A stretch of 64,000 nucleotides of DNA, from positions 1,426,001 to 1,490,000 of the forward strand of contig NZ_CP168219.1 in assembly GCF_041714655.1 (NCBI RefSeq), given 5' to 3'. Both the position numbers and the translations under genes were made by a program. Source of the stretch: Pseudoroseicyclus_A sp041714655. GTDB lineage: Bacteria; Pseudomonadota; Alphaproteobacteria; Rhodobacterales; Rhodobacteraceae. Below, one piece after another: positions 53,710 to 62,326 of the stretch. Position 1 is the first letter of the stretch. The number at the start of each line of letters is the position of its first letter. The notes under the pieces were generated by a model, which was given only the letters and a program-made list of their open reading frames with translations, was not told the origin of the DNA and made no database searches.

Positions 53710-55110
53710 ATGAGCGACATTCTGATCGTCGATGACGAGCGGGACATCCGCGAACTCATCTCGGACATCCTGAAGGACGAGGGCTATACGACGCGCCTCG
53801 CCGGCAGCTCTGACGGTTGCCTGGAGGAGCTGGAGAAGGGCGAGCCCGCCCTCATGGTCCTCGACATCTGGCTGAAGGACAGCCGGATGGACGGCATCGA
53901 CATCCTCAAGCACGCTAAGCGCGAGCATCCCGAGGTGCCGGTCGTCATCATCTCGGGGCATGGCAACATCGAAACGGCGGTGGCGGCGATCAAGCTCGGC
54001 GCCTACGACTTCATCGAAAAGCCCTTCAACATCGACCAGCTCCTCGTGGTGATCCGCCGCGCGATGGAGACCGCGCGCCTCCGCCGCGAGAATCTCGAGC
54101 TGAAGCGCGGCGAGCTGCCACCGGCCGAGATGCTGGGCGACAGCGCCTCGTTCCGGACGCTGCGCAGCCATCTCGACAAGGTGACCGGCTCCAACGGCCG
54201 CGTGATGCTCACCGGCCAGCCGGGCTCGGGCAAGGAAACCGCGGCCCGCTACATCCATGCCCGGAGCCCCCGCGCCGGCGCGCCCTTCGTCACCGTCAAT
54301 TCCGCCTCCATCGAGCCGGAGCGGATGGAGGAGGTGCTCTTCGGCCGCGAGGGCGGCGAGCGCGGGGTGGAGAAGGGCCTCCTCGAGCAGGCCCATGGCG
54401 GCGTCGTCTATTTCGACGAGGTGGCCGACATGCCGCTCGGCACCCAGTCGAAGATCCTGCGGGTGCTGGTGGAGCAGGCCTTCACTCGCGTCGGCGGCAC
54501 CGAGAAGGTGCATGTCGACATGCGGGTGATCTCCTCCACCAACCGCGACCTCAAGGCGGCCATCGCCGGCGGCAGCTTCCGTGAGGAGCTCTATCACCGC
54601 CTCAACGTCGTGCCGATCGCCGTGCCGAGCCTCGAGGAGCGGCGGGAGGACATCCCGCTTCTCGCTGAGCATTTCATCGGGGCGCTCAACCGCGAACAGG
54701 GCCTGCCGCTGAGGCTTCTCGGCGAGGATGCCAAGGCGCTCCTGCAGACGATGCTCTGGCCGGGCAACGTGCGGCAGCTCAAGAATGTGGTCGAGCGGAT
54801 CCTGATCCTCGGCGAGCCGACGGGCGATATCTCCGCCAAGGAGCTGCCCGGCCCCGACGATGCGGGCGGGCAGGAGGAGGGCCGCGTGGTGCTCTCCGGC
54901 GGGCTCGCCACTCTGCCGCTCCGTGAGGCGCGCGAGCTCTTCGAGCGCGAATACCTGCTCACGCAGATCAACCGCTTCGGCGGCAACATCTCCCGCACCG
55001 CGAGCTTCGTCGGCATGGAGCGCTCGGCGCTTCACCGCAAGCTCAAGAGCCTCGGCGTCGTCACCTCCAACAAGTCGGGCGCCCGGGTGGCGCATGTGGG
55101 GGAGGATTGA
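53710..55110 (+). CDS. ntrX: Nitrogen/respiration response regulator NtrX (GAFTGA-less)
   Basis: 466 residues. Receiver with DD and Asp52 (LMVLDIWLKDSRMDG), AAA+ domain with an atypical Walker A GQPGSGKE (169-176), and Walker B YFDEVAD (234-240). The position of GAFTGA reads FGREGGERGVEKGLLEQA, so the sigma-54 contact is missing. The C-terminal Fis-like region is ISRTASFVGMERSALHRKL. Partner of NtrY. In alphaproteobacteria NtrX controls nitrogen, envelope and respiratory genes. The transcript probably ends at the hairpins after 55150. Confidence 0.95.
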   Translation: MSDILIVDDERDIRELISDILKDEGYTTRLAGSSDGCLEELEKGEPALMVLDIWLKDSRMDGIDILKHAKREHPEVPVVIISGHGNIETAVAAIKLGAYDFIEKPFNIDQLLVVIRRAMETARLRRENLELKRGELPPAEMLGDSASFRTLRSHLDKVTGSNGRVMLTGQPGSGKETAARYIHARSPRAGAPFVTVNSASIEPERMEEVLFGREGGERGVEKGLLEQAHGGVVYFDEVADMPLGTQSKILRVLVEQAFTRVGGTEKVHVDMRVISSTNRDLKAAIAGGSFREELYHRLNVVPIAVPSLEERREDIPLLAEHFIGALNREQGLPLRLLGEDAKALLQTMLWPGNVRQLKNVVERILILGEPTGDISAKELPGPDDAGGQEEGRVVLSGGLATLPLREARELFEREYLLTQINRFGGNISRTASFVGMERSALHRKLKSLGVVTSNKSGARVAHVGED

Positions 55111-55114
55111 TCGG

Positions 55115-55196
55115 CCTTTCATCTGGCCGGAAATACCTCGGAGGTGTGGAGGCAGAGCCTCCACCCGGCTCCGGCCCCCCTCCTCGGGGGGCCGGG
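55115..55196. repeat. 55-nt dispersed element with hairpins (copy 2)
   Basis: 55115-55169 repeats 41753-41807 with two differences (CTGGCCGG versus CTGGCCAA). It contains ATACCTCGGAGG and GTGGAGGC-AGA-GCCTCCAC. A further hairpin CCGGCCCCCC / GGGGGGCCGG (about 55171-55195) adjoins. It lies between ntrX and trkA on the same strand and probably terminates the ntr operon. Confidence 0.85.
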
Positions 55197-55276
55197 GGCG
55201 GCGCCCCCCCGATTGACCCCACCCCCCGCCTCTGGCACCCATGGCGCCAGGAACGGGGCCGCATCAGAGGGCATGC

Positions 55277-56647
55277 ATGAAGGTCATCATCTGCGGCGCG
55301 GGCCAGGTCGGCTGGCAGATCGCCCGGCACCTGTCGGGGGAGCGCAATGACGTCACCGTCGTCGACCTCAACCCCGATCTCGTCCGCCGGGTGACCGAGA
55401 GCTTCGATGTGCAGGGCATCATCGGCCATGCCTCCTATCCCGACATCCTCGAGCGCGCCGGCGCCCCCGATGCCGACATGATCATCGCCGCGACCCATAG
55501 CGACGAGGTCAACATGGTCACCTGCCAGGTGGCGCATTCGGTCTTCGCCATCAGCCGCAAGATCGCCCGCCTGCGTTCGCAGAGCTATCTCGACGCGATC
55601 TATTCCGATCTCTACCGCCGCGATCACATGCCGATCGACGTGGTGATCTCCCCCGAGCGCGAGGTGGCGGAGGCCGCCATGCAGCGCCTCGCCGCACCCT
55701 CGGCCTTCGATACCGAGAGCTTCTTCGCCGGCAAGGCGCAGCTCCTCGGGCTCAAGATCGGCGAGGATTGCCCGATCATCGGCACGCCGCTGAGGCAGCT
55801 CACCGATCTTTTCTCCACGCTCCGCGCCATCGTCGTCGGCGTAAGGCGGAGCGGCAAGCTCTTCGTGCCGGCGGCGGATGACCAGCTCTTCGTCGATGAC
55901 GAGGCCTATGTCTTCACCTCGTCCGAGGACGTGGGGCGGACGCTGGAGATCTTCGGCAAATCCACCGCCAAGCAGGACCGCGTCGTCATCATCGGCGGCG
56001 GCAATGTCGGGCTCGGCGTCGCGCGCGTGCTCGAGGAGCGGCGCATCCGCGTCAAGGTCATCGAGAAGGACCGCCGCCGCGCCGAGATCGCCGCCGACGC
56101 GCTGGAGCGCACCATCGTGCTCAATGGCGACGGGCTCGATGCGGCGCTTCTGGAGGAGGCGGGGGTCGAGGCGGCCGATGCCGTCCTCGCCGTCACCGAT
56201 GACGACAAGACCAACCTCCTTGCCTCCGTCCGCGCCAAAGAACTCGGCGCCAAGATGTCGATCTGTCTCGTCAACGACCCGACGCTCCTTCCGCTGATGG
56301 GGCCGCTCAACATCGACGCCTATATCAACCCGCGCGCCACAACCGTCTCGTCGATCCTGCGCCACATCCGCCATGGCCGCGTCCGGGGCGTCTATTCCAT
56401 CGGCGATGCCGAGGCCGAGATGATCGAGGCACAGGTGCTTGGCACCTCCACCATCGCCGGCCAGCGGGTGCGCGAGATCGCCTTCCCCGAAGGCGTGCGC
56501 GTCGGCGGCATCCTGCGCGACGGGAAATATGTGAAGCCGACCGGCGATGTCCGCATCGAGGAGGGCGACCTCGTGGCGCTCTTCGCCATGAGCCCCGACG
56601 TGCATCAGGTGGAGCGGCTCCTGCAGGTCTCCATCGACTTCTTCTGA
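55277..56647 (+). CDS. trkA: Trk potassium uptake protein TrkA
   Basis: 456 residues from the ATG of MKVIICGAGQVG; an upstream in-frame start adds 12 residues. Two tandem RCK (TrkA-N plus TrkA-C) modules are seen: the first NAD site GAGQVGWQIARHL and the second GGGNVGLGVARVLEE. Cytosolic gating subunit that binds NAD(H)/ATP and controls the TrkH channel. TrkH is encoded next, 13 nt downstream. Confidence 0.96.
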   Translation: MKVIICGAGQVGWQIARHLSGERNDVTVVDLNPDLVRRVTESFDVQGIIGHASYPDILERAGAPDADMIIAATHSDEVNMVTCQVAHSVFAISRKIARLRSQSYLDAIYSDLYRRDHMPIDVVISPEREVAEAAMQRLAAPSAFDTESFFAGKAQLLGLKIGEDCPIIGTPLRQLTDLFSTLRAIVVGVRRSGKLFVPAADDQLFVDDEAYVFTSSEDVGRTLEIFGKSTAKQDRVVIIGGGNVGLGVARVLEERRIRVKVIEKDRRRAEIAADALERTIVLNGDGLDAALLEEAGVEAADAVLAVTDDDKTNLLASVRAKELGAKMSICLVNDPTLLPLMGPLNIDAYINPRATTVSSILRHIRHGRVRGVYSIGDAEAEMIEAQVLGTSTIAGQRVREIAFPEGVRVGGILRDGKYVKPTGDVRIEEGDLVALFAMSPDVHQVERLLQVSIDFF

Positions 56648-56660
56648 AGGGGGGCCGCCG

Positions 56661-58193
56661 ATGCAACTGGCAGAGCGCAAGGCCGGGGCCCCGTTCTTCG
56701 TCTATGCCATGGGCATCGGCACGGCGGCGATGCTGGTGCCGGCCCTTCATGCGCTGACGCTGGAGGATTTCCACACCGCGCGCATCTTCTTCTACGGTTT
56801 CATCCTCTTCGGGATGCTGACGCTGCTGATCGGCATCGCCACCCGGGGCGGCGCGCCGCGCTCGGCGCCGCAGGGCCAGCTCGTCGGCCTCCTCGCCGCC
56901 TTCCTGGTGCTGCCGGCGATGCTCGCCGTGCCCTTCTACATCGCGCTCGGGGAAGACAGCTTTCTCGACGCCTGGTTCGAGATGGTGGCGAGCTTCACCA
57001 CCACCGGCGGCACCGTCTATGACAATTTCGGGCGGCTCAATCCCTCGCTCCACCTCTGGCGGGCGCTCGTCGGCTGGCTCGGGGGGCTGACCGTCTGGGT
57101 CACGGCCGCGGCGCTCCTTGCGCCCATGAACCTCGGCGGCTTCGAGGTGCAATCGGCCGCCGGCGCCGATGGCAACGCCGGCCGCCTGTCGCGCTTCGCC
57201 CGCCATGCGCTGCCGGCCGAGCGGCTGACCCGACAGGCGGCGGCGCTGGCGCCGGTCTATGCCGGGCTGACCGCGGCGCTCTGGATCGGGCTTCTGATCT
57301 CGGGCGAGGTGCCGCTCGTCGCGATCTGCCACGCCATGTCGACCATGGCGACCTCCGGCATCTCGCCCCTGCAGACCGGCACCTCCTTCACCGGCTCTGG
57401 CTTCTTCGGCGAGCTCCTGATCGCCTGTTTCATGATCTTCGCCCTGTCGCGCCACACCTTTGCCCGCCGCTCGATGCGCGAGCGCGGCAAGAGCTTCGTG
57501 AACGACCCCGAGATCACGATGGCGCTGGCGCTGGTCATCATCGTGCCGGCGCTGCTCTTCCTGCGGCATTTCATCGCCGCCTCTGGCGACGGGATCCATA
57601 CCGGCGGGCTCGGCTCCGCCATCGGCGCGCTCTGGGGGAGCGTCTTCACGGTCCTCTCCTTCCTCACGACCACCGGTTTCGAGAGCGCCGAATGGCACCT
57701 GACGCAGGACTGGTCGGGCCTGCATACGCCGGGGCTCGTCCTCGTCGGCCTGGCGCTCGTCGGCGGCGGTGTGGCGACCACGGCTGGCGGCGTGAAGCTC
57801 CTGCGCATCTATGCGCTCTACAAGCACGGCGAACGCGAGCTGGCGCGGCTGGTGCATCCTTCCTCCGTTGGGGGCTCGGGGGAAAAGGCGCGGCGGATCA
57901 GGCGGCAGGGCGCCTATATCTCCTGGCTCTTCTTCATGCTCTTCGCGCTCAGCGTGACGACGGTCATGCTGCTCCTCAGCCTCTACGGCGTCCAGTTCGA
58001 GACCGCGATGATCCTCGCCGTGGCGGCGCTCGCCAATTGCGGGCCCATCGTCGAGATCGCGGGCGAATACCCGATCTCGCTCGACGGGGTGCCGGGGGAG
58101 GCGAAGGTGATCCTCGCCTGCGCCATGGTGCTCGGGCGGATGGAAACGCTGGCGCTCATTGCCCTTTTCAACCCTGCGGCCTGGCGCCGCTGA
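56661..58193 (+). CDS. trkH: Trk potassium uptake protein TrkH
   Basis: 510 residues of membrane protein. Selectivity-filter regions are visible as FTTTGGTVYDN, CHAMSTMATSGIS, LTTTGFES and the last NCGPIV, giving the four pseudo-repeated pore loops of the Ktr/Trk channels. GGVATTAGGVKLLRIY is a typical TrkH conserved stretch. It forms the K+ channel regulated by TrkA. The next gene, hfq, starts 104 nt further on. Confidence 0.96.
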   Translation: MQLAERKAGAPFFVYAMGIGTAAMLVPALHALTLEDFHTARIFFYGFILFGMLTLLIGIATRGGAPRSAPQGQLVGLLAAFLVLPAMLAVPFYIALGEDSFLDAWFEMVASFTTTGGTVYDNFGRLNPSLHLWRALVGWLGGLTVWVTAAALLAPMNLGGFEVQSAAGADGNAGRLSRFARHALPAERLTRQAAALAPVYAGLTAALWIGLLISGEVPLVAICHAMSTMATSGISPLQTGTSFTGSGFFGELLIACFMIFALSRHTFARRSMRERGKSFVNDPEITMALALVIIVPALLFLRHFIAASGDGIHTGGLGSAIGALWGSVFTVLSFLTTTGFESAEWHLTQDWSGLHTPGLVLVGLALVGGGVATTAGGVKLLRIYALYKHGERELARLVHPSSVGGSGEKARRIRRQGAYISWLFFMLFALSVTTVMLLLSLYGVQFETAMILAVAALANCGPIVEIAGEYPISLDGVPGEAKVILACAMVLGRMETLALIALFNPAAWRR

Positions 58194-58297
58194 GCCCCGC
58201 CACATTGGGGGTGGAAACTCCGCAAGCCCCGCTTCATACTTGTGCAAACGACAGGGACAGGCCGATCGCGGCCGAGACAAGAAAAAGGGCTCATCGA

Positions 58298-58531
58298 ATG
58301 GCCGCTGACAAGCAGAACCTGCAGGACGCGTTTCTCAACCATGTCCGCAAGATCAAGGTTCCGGTCACCATCTTTCTCATCAACGGCGTGAAGCTGCAGG
58401 GTGTCATCACCTGGTTCGACAGCTTCTGCGTGCTCCTGCGTCGTGACGGGCAGAGCCAGCTGGTCTACAAGAGCGCCATCTCGACGATCATGCCGAGCCA
58501 GCCGATCAACCTGAATGACAGTGACGATTGA
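58298..58531 (+). CDS. hfq: RNA chaperone Hfq
   Basis: 77 residues. The Sm1 motif (VTIFLINGVKLQGVITWFDSF) and Sm2 motif (VLLRRDGQSQLVYKSAISTI) are both present, with Gln9, Phe43 and Lys58 in place. The usual YKHA of Hfq reads YKSA (residues 57-60): His is replaced by Ser. It forms a hexamer that pairs sRNAs with mRNAs. Its stop overlaps the TTG start of hflX (TTGA), the conserved hfq-hflX order. AAAAGGGC is upstream of the ATG. Confidence 0.93.
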   Translation: MAADKQNLQDAFLNHVRKIKVPVTIFLINGVKLQGVITWFDSFCVLLRRDGQSQLVYKSAISTIMPSQPINLNDSDD

Positions 58532-59814
58532 CAGACACGCTCCCTGAGGGCGCCACCGCCGCGGCCCCGACCCGCGCCCTGGTGCTCCACCCAGACATGA
58601 AGAACGACCCGGATCGCCGGGCCGCCGCGCCCGCCCTCGAAGAGGCGGTGGCGCTGGCTGCTGCCTTGCCGGCCATCGAGGTGGTGGCGGGCGAGGTCGT
58701 GCCGCTGCCGAAACCCCAGCCCGGGATGCTCTTCGGCTCCGGCAAGGTCGCCGAGCTCAAGAGCCGGATCGAAGCCGCCGAGATCGAGCTGGTGCTCGTC
58801 GACGGGCCCGTGAGCCCGGTGCAGCAGCGCAATCTGGAGAAGGAGTGGAAGGTCAAGCTCCTCGACCGGACGGGGCTGATCCTCGAAATCTTCTCCGACC
58901 GCGCCCGGACCCGCGAGGGCGTCCTGCAGGTCGAGATGGCGGCGCTCAGCTACCAGCGCACCCGGCTGGTGCGCGCCTGGACTCACCTCGAGCGCCAGCG
59001 CGGCGGCCTCGGCTTCGTCGGCGGCCCCGGCGAGACGCAGATCGAGGCGGACCGCCGCGCCATCGACGAGCAGCTCACGCGGCTCCGCCGTCAGCTCGGC
59101 AAGGTGCAGAAGACCCGCAGCCTCCACCGCGCGGCGCGGGCCAAGGTGCCGTACCCGATCGTCGCCCTCGTCGGCTATACCAACGCCGGCAAGTCCACGC
59201 TCTTCAACCGCCTGACCGGGGCGGAGGTCATGGCGAAGGACATGCTCTTCGCCACGCTCGACCCCACGATGCGGCGCCTGCGCCTCGACGGGCAGGAGGT
59301 GATCCTCTCCGATACGGTAGGCTTCATCTCCGACCTGCCGACCGAGCTCGTCGCCGCCTTCCGCGCCACGCTGGAAGAGGTGCTGGAGGCCGACCTCATC
59401 CTCCATGTCCGCGACATCGCCCATGCCGAGACCGAGGCGCAGGCAGAGGAGGTCGAGACCATCCTCGCCAGCCTCGGCGTCGATCCCGACGTGCCGGTGA
59501 TCGAGGTCTGGAACAAGGTCGACCTCCTGCCCGAGATGGCGCAGGAGGCGGCCGAGCGCCGCGCCGGCCAGGAAGGCCCCGTGGCAATCTCGGCGATCAC
59601 GGGGCAGGGGGTGACCGCCCTGACGGAGACCATCGCCGCCACCCTCGCGCCGGCCCGGACGGTGGAGGAGCTCTTCCTGCCCTTCGCCGAGGGCCGCAAG
59701 CGCGCCTGGCTGCATGAGCAGGAGGTGATCGAGGCGGAGGAGCAGACGGAGGAGGGCTACGCCCTCACGCTCCGCTGGACCTCCCGCCAGAAAGAGCGCT
59801 TCAAGGCGCTCTGA
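58528..59814 (+). CDS. hflX: GTPase HflX
   Basis: 428 residues from a TTG overlapping the hfq stop. N-terminal HflX domain (PGMLFGSGKVAELKSRI, VDGPVSPVQQRNLEKEWKVKLLDRTGLIL) and the glycine-rich GGPGETQIEADRR linker precede the GTPase domain with G1 GYTNAGKST, G3 DTVGFI and G4 NKVD. Ribosome-associated GTPase that splits stalled or heat-damaged 70S ribosomes. A GC hairpin without T-run follows (59855-59873). Confidence 0.95.
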   Translation: MTDTLPEGATAAAPTRALVLHPDMKNDPDRRAAAPALEEAVALAAALPAIEVVAGEVVPLPKPQPGMLFGSGKVAELKSRIEAAEIELVLVDGPVSPVQQRNLEKEWKVKLLDRTGLILEIFSDRARTREGVLQVEMAALSYQRTRLVRAWTHLERQRGGLGFVGGPGETQIEADRRAIDEQLTRLRRQLGKVQKTRSLHRAARAKVPYPIVALVGYTNAGKSTLFNRLTGAEVMAKDMLFATLDPTMRRLRLDGQEVILSDTVGFISDLPTELVAAFRATLEEVLEADLILHVRDIAHAETEAQAEEVETILASLGVDPDVPVIEVWNKVDLLPEMAQEAAERRAGQEGPVAISAITGQGVTALTETIAATLAPARTVEELFLPFAEGRKRAWLHEQEVIEAEEQTEEGYALTLRWTSRQKERFKAL

Positions 59815-59854
59815 CCGCCCCTGCCTCCTGCCCCTTTCCAAACACCTCGGGGGC

Positions 59855-59873
59855 GCGGGGGCAGCGCCCCCGC
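59855..59873. terminator. GC-rich hairpin between convergent hflX and NifU-like genes
   Basis: GCGGGGG (59855-59861) pairs with CCCCCGC (59867-59873) across a 5-nt loop. It is preceded by ACACCTCGGGGG, similar to the ATACCTCGGAGG of the 55-nt element. It probably serves both convergent genes. Confidence 0.5.
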
Positions 59874-59902
59874 AGCGGAAACCACCTGGTTTTCGCTCCC
59901 TT

Positions 59903-60355
59903 TCAGCCGGTGGCGCGCGCCGCCTTGGCCGCGCCAATGGCCTCCAGCGTCGCCTCAAGCGCCAGCATGATCGAGCCGTGCCGGTTGGCATAGTCGCGCG
60001 CCGGGGCCAGCGCCTCGAGCCCGTCGAAGGGCGCTTCCGGCGGCGGGCCGCCGGCCAGCATGGCCTTCAGCTCGTCGCGCCCCTTGCGGATCGCCGCCTC
60101 GTCCAGCCCCACGACCACCGAGCCCACGACGGAAGCGGAGGCCTGCCCGAGCGCGCAGGCCTTCACCTCCTGCGCATAGTCGGTGACCGTCTCGCCGTCC
60201 CAGCCTATCGTCACGGTGACCGTCGAGCCGCAGGTCGGCGAGCGGCGGCGGGCCTCGCCATCGGGTGCGTCCAGCCGGCCGATGCGGGGCATCGTGGCGG
60301 TCAGCCCGAGGATGCGGGAGGAATAGAGCTTGATGAGGTCGCTGTCGGCCGACAT
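59903..60355 (-). CDS. NifU/IscU-like Fe-S scaffold family protein
   Basis: 150 residues. The NifU-N-like fold is recognisable in ARRRSPTCGSTVTVTI (Cys42) and EVKACALGQASASVV (Cys67). A third cluster ligand is expected near the C-terminal helix, but there the sequence reads RHGSIMLALEA (125-135) with no Cys. A two-cysteine member is unlikely to assemble a cluster in the usual way. It may be a non-scaffold branch of the family. It stands alone on the minus strand between hflX and hisI. Confidence 0.8.
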   Translation of the reverse strand: MSADSDLIKLYSSRILGLTATMPRIGRLDAPDGEARRRSPTCGSTVTVTIGWDGETVTDYAQEVKACALGQASASVVGSVVVGLDEAAIRKGRDELKAMLAGGPPPEAPFDGLEALAPARDYANRHGSIMLALEATLEAIGAAKAARATG

Positions 60356-60428
60356 TCGGGGGCTTTCGCTGGCTGTCTTCGGCCCCTAGATAGGCCCCCT
60401 GACCCGCCGAGGCAAAGGGAGAGCGCCC

Positions 60429-60785
60429 ATGAGTTTCGACCCCGCGCGACTTCGTTACAACGACGCCGGGCTGATCCCGGCCATCGCCCAGGACGCCGCC
60501 TCGGGCGAGGTGCTGATGATGGCCTGGATGAATGCCGAAGCGGTGGCGCGCACGCTGGAGACCGGCCGCGTCACCTACTGGAGCCGCTCCCGCGCCGAAT
60601 TCTGGGAGAAGGGCGCGACGTCGGGCCATACGCAACGCCTGGTCGAGCTGCGCTTCGATTGCGACGAGGATTGCCTGCTGCTCACGGTCGAGCAGCAGGG
60701 GCCGGCCTGCCACACCGGCCGCCGGAGCTGCTTCTATCGGGCGGTGCAGGACGGCGAGGTGGTGGAGCTGGAGGCGGCGCCCTGA
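60429..60785 (+). CDS. hisI: Phosphoribosyl-AMP cyclohydrolase
   Basis: 118 residues, the stand-alone HisI form. Family motifs are VLMMAWMNAEAVARTLETG, YWSRSRAEFWEKGATSGHTQ and the metal site CDEDCLLLTVEQQGPACHTG, with CFYR at the end. It opens the adenine ring of PR-AMP in histidine biosynthesis. No other his gene is near. Two palindromes follow it. Confidence 0.96.
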   Translation: MSFDPARLRYNDAGLIPAIAQDAASGEVLMMAWMNAEAVARTLETGRVTYWSRSRAEFWEKGATSGHTQRLVELRFDCDEDCLLLTVEQQGPACHTGRRSCFYRAVQDGEVVELEAAP

Positions 60786-60790
60786 CGGGC

Positions 60791-60856
60791 GGTGGGTTGA
60801 AAACCCACCCTACGCCCGGGCGGCGCCGTAGTCGTAGGGTGGGGCTTCACCCCACC
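60791..60856. repeat. Two copies of the GGTGGGTT palindrome family (cluster 3)
   Basis: A perfect copy lies at 60791-60809 (loop GAA, right flank CTACGCC) and a variant GGTGGGG-CTTCA-CCCCACC at 60838-60856 with left flank CGTAG. The two face opposite ways. They lie between convergent hisI and gluQ. Confidence 0.85.
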
Positions 60857-60887
60857 ACGGGCGGCCTCTCCCGCCCCGCCCCGCGCC

Positions 60888-61712
60888 TCAGCCCGGCAGC
60901 CCCACCATCCGCCTGACGTCCGCCGGGCTCGCCCCCTCTTCCCGGTAGCGCGAGATCGCCCGGGCATCGTCGCGCTTGGCGAGCCGTTTGCCGGAAGCGT
61001 CGCGGATCAGCCGGTGGTGGTGATAGACGGGGCGGGGCAGGCCCAGCCGGTCCTGCAGCAGCGCATGGATCGCCGTCGCCTCGAAGAGGTCCTCGCCCCG
61101 CGTGACATGGGTGATGCCCTGCGCGGCATCATCCACCACGACCGAGAGGTGGTAGGACGTGCCCATGTCGCGCCGCGCCAGGATCACGTCGCCGATGCCG
61201 GCCACCATCTCCTCCGGGCTGAGCGTCACCTCGCCCCGGAGCTCGTCGGTGAACCGCACCGGCCCCGTCGCGGCGCGCGCCATGTCGAGCCGGATGGCAT
61301 TGCCCGCCTCGCCGAGCCCCAGATGCCGGCAGGTGCCGGGGTAGACCGGCCCGTCGGGGCCGATGGGCGGATCGCCCTCCTGCGGGGCGGTGAGCGCCGC
61401 CTCGATGTCGCGGCGGCGGCAGGCGCAGGGATAGGTGAGGCCGGCATCGGTGAGGCGGGCGAGCGCCGCGCGATAGGCGGCGAGGTTGTCCGACTGGCGG
61501 AGCACCGGCTCCTCCCAGGCGAGGGCGAGCCAGCGGAGGTCGTCGAAGTTCTGCGCCTCCCATTCGGGGCGGGCGCGGCTCCTGTCGATATCCTCGATGC
61601 GGATCAGGAAGGCGCCGCCAGCGGCGCGGGCCATGTCATGGGCGAGGATCGCCGCATAGGCATGGCCGAGATGAAGGGGCCCCGTCGGAGAGGGCGCGAA
61701 GCGGGTTCTCAC
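60888..61712 (-). CDS. gluQ: Glutamyl-queuosine tRNA(Asp) synthetase
   Basis: 274 residues, a truncated GluRS-like enzyme. The HIGH-type motif is APSPTGPLHLGHAYAA, the zinc ligands are in PCACRRRD and VYPGTC, and the KMSKS counterpart is GKRLAKRDDARAIS. There is no anticodon-binding domain. The enzyme charges the queuosine of tRNA-Asp with glutamate. Its start overlaps the methyltransferase gene by four bases. Confidence 0.95.
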   Translation of the reverse strand: MRTRFAPSPTGPLHLGHAYAAILAHDMARAAGGAFLIRIEDIDRSRARPEWEAQNFDDLRWLALAWEEPVLRQSDNLAAYRAALARLTDAGLTYPCACRRRDIEAALTAPQEGDPPIGPDGPVYPGTCRHLGLGEAGNAIRLDMARAATGPVRFTDELRGEVTLSPEEMVAGIGDVILARRDMGTSYHLSVVVDDAAQGITHVTRGEDLFEATAIHALLQDRLGLPRPVYHHHRLIRDASGKRLAKRDDARAISRYREEGASPADVRRMVGLPG

Positions 61713-62305
61713 CTCTTCTCAAGGACATAGACCATGGACTTCACGTCCATGCTCGGCAGATGGGGGCCGAGCTCGGCAAAGCGCTGCACGGCAAGGCCGC
61801 TTTCGAGCGCCCGCGCATGAGCGGCCGGGAATTCCGGCACCTCGAGCGCATGGTCGTTGAAGGAGAAGCAGAAGAGCCCGCCTGAAGGCAGAAGATCAAG
61901 GCATTGATCGAAAAGCGAGATCGGCCCGGCGCCCGGGCCGATGACGCCGACGGCGGTCACGGCGCGGGGCTGCTCGGGCGGCGTCTCGCCGGCGGGGAAA
62001 AGGTGGCGGTAGAGCCCGCGGGCACGCGCCACCTTCAGCATCCCCTCCGACAGGTCGCAGCCGTCGATGACCTCAAACCCCTCGGCCGCGAGCGCGACGC
62101 CGGAAAGGCCCGTGCCGCAGCCCATGTCGAGAATGGGCGCATCCTTGGACAGGCCCGTGGCGGCGAGCGCAGCGGCGCAGCGGGCGGGCGTCGCATAGCC
62201 GGCCTGCCTCAACTCCGCGTCGTAACTCGCGGCCCAGCCGTCATAATAGTCGCGCACGGCACCCTCGCCGTCGAGATCATAGACGTTCTTCAGAAAGCCA
62301 CCCAT
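61709..62305 (-). CDS. Class I SAM-dependent methyltransferase
   Basis: 198 residues. Motif I ILDMGCGTGLSGVALAAEGF and the downstream IDGCDLSEGMLKVARARGLY (Asp of the adenosyl pocket) are typical of UbiE-like small-molecule methyltransferases. Substrate unknown. The start overlaps nothing, and the 3' end overlaps gluQ, so the two are co-transcribed. trmFO is immediately upstream (21 nt), making a three-gene tRNA-related run. Confidence 0.85.
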   Translation of the reverse strand: MGGFLKNVYDLDGEGAVRDYYDGWAASYDAELRQAGYATPARCAAALAATGLSKDAPILDMGCGTGLSGVALAAEGFEVIDGCDLSEGMLKVARARGLYRHLFPAGETPPEQPRAVTAVGVIGPGAGPISLFDQCLDLLPSGGLFCFSFNDHALEVPEFPAAHARALESGLAVQRFAELGPHLPSMDVKSMVYVLEKR

Positions 62306-62326
62306 GGGCCCAAGTCTAGCAGGCGC

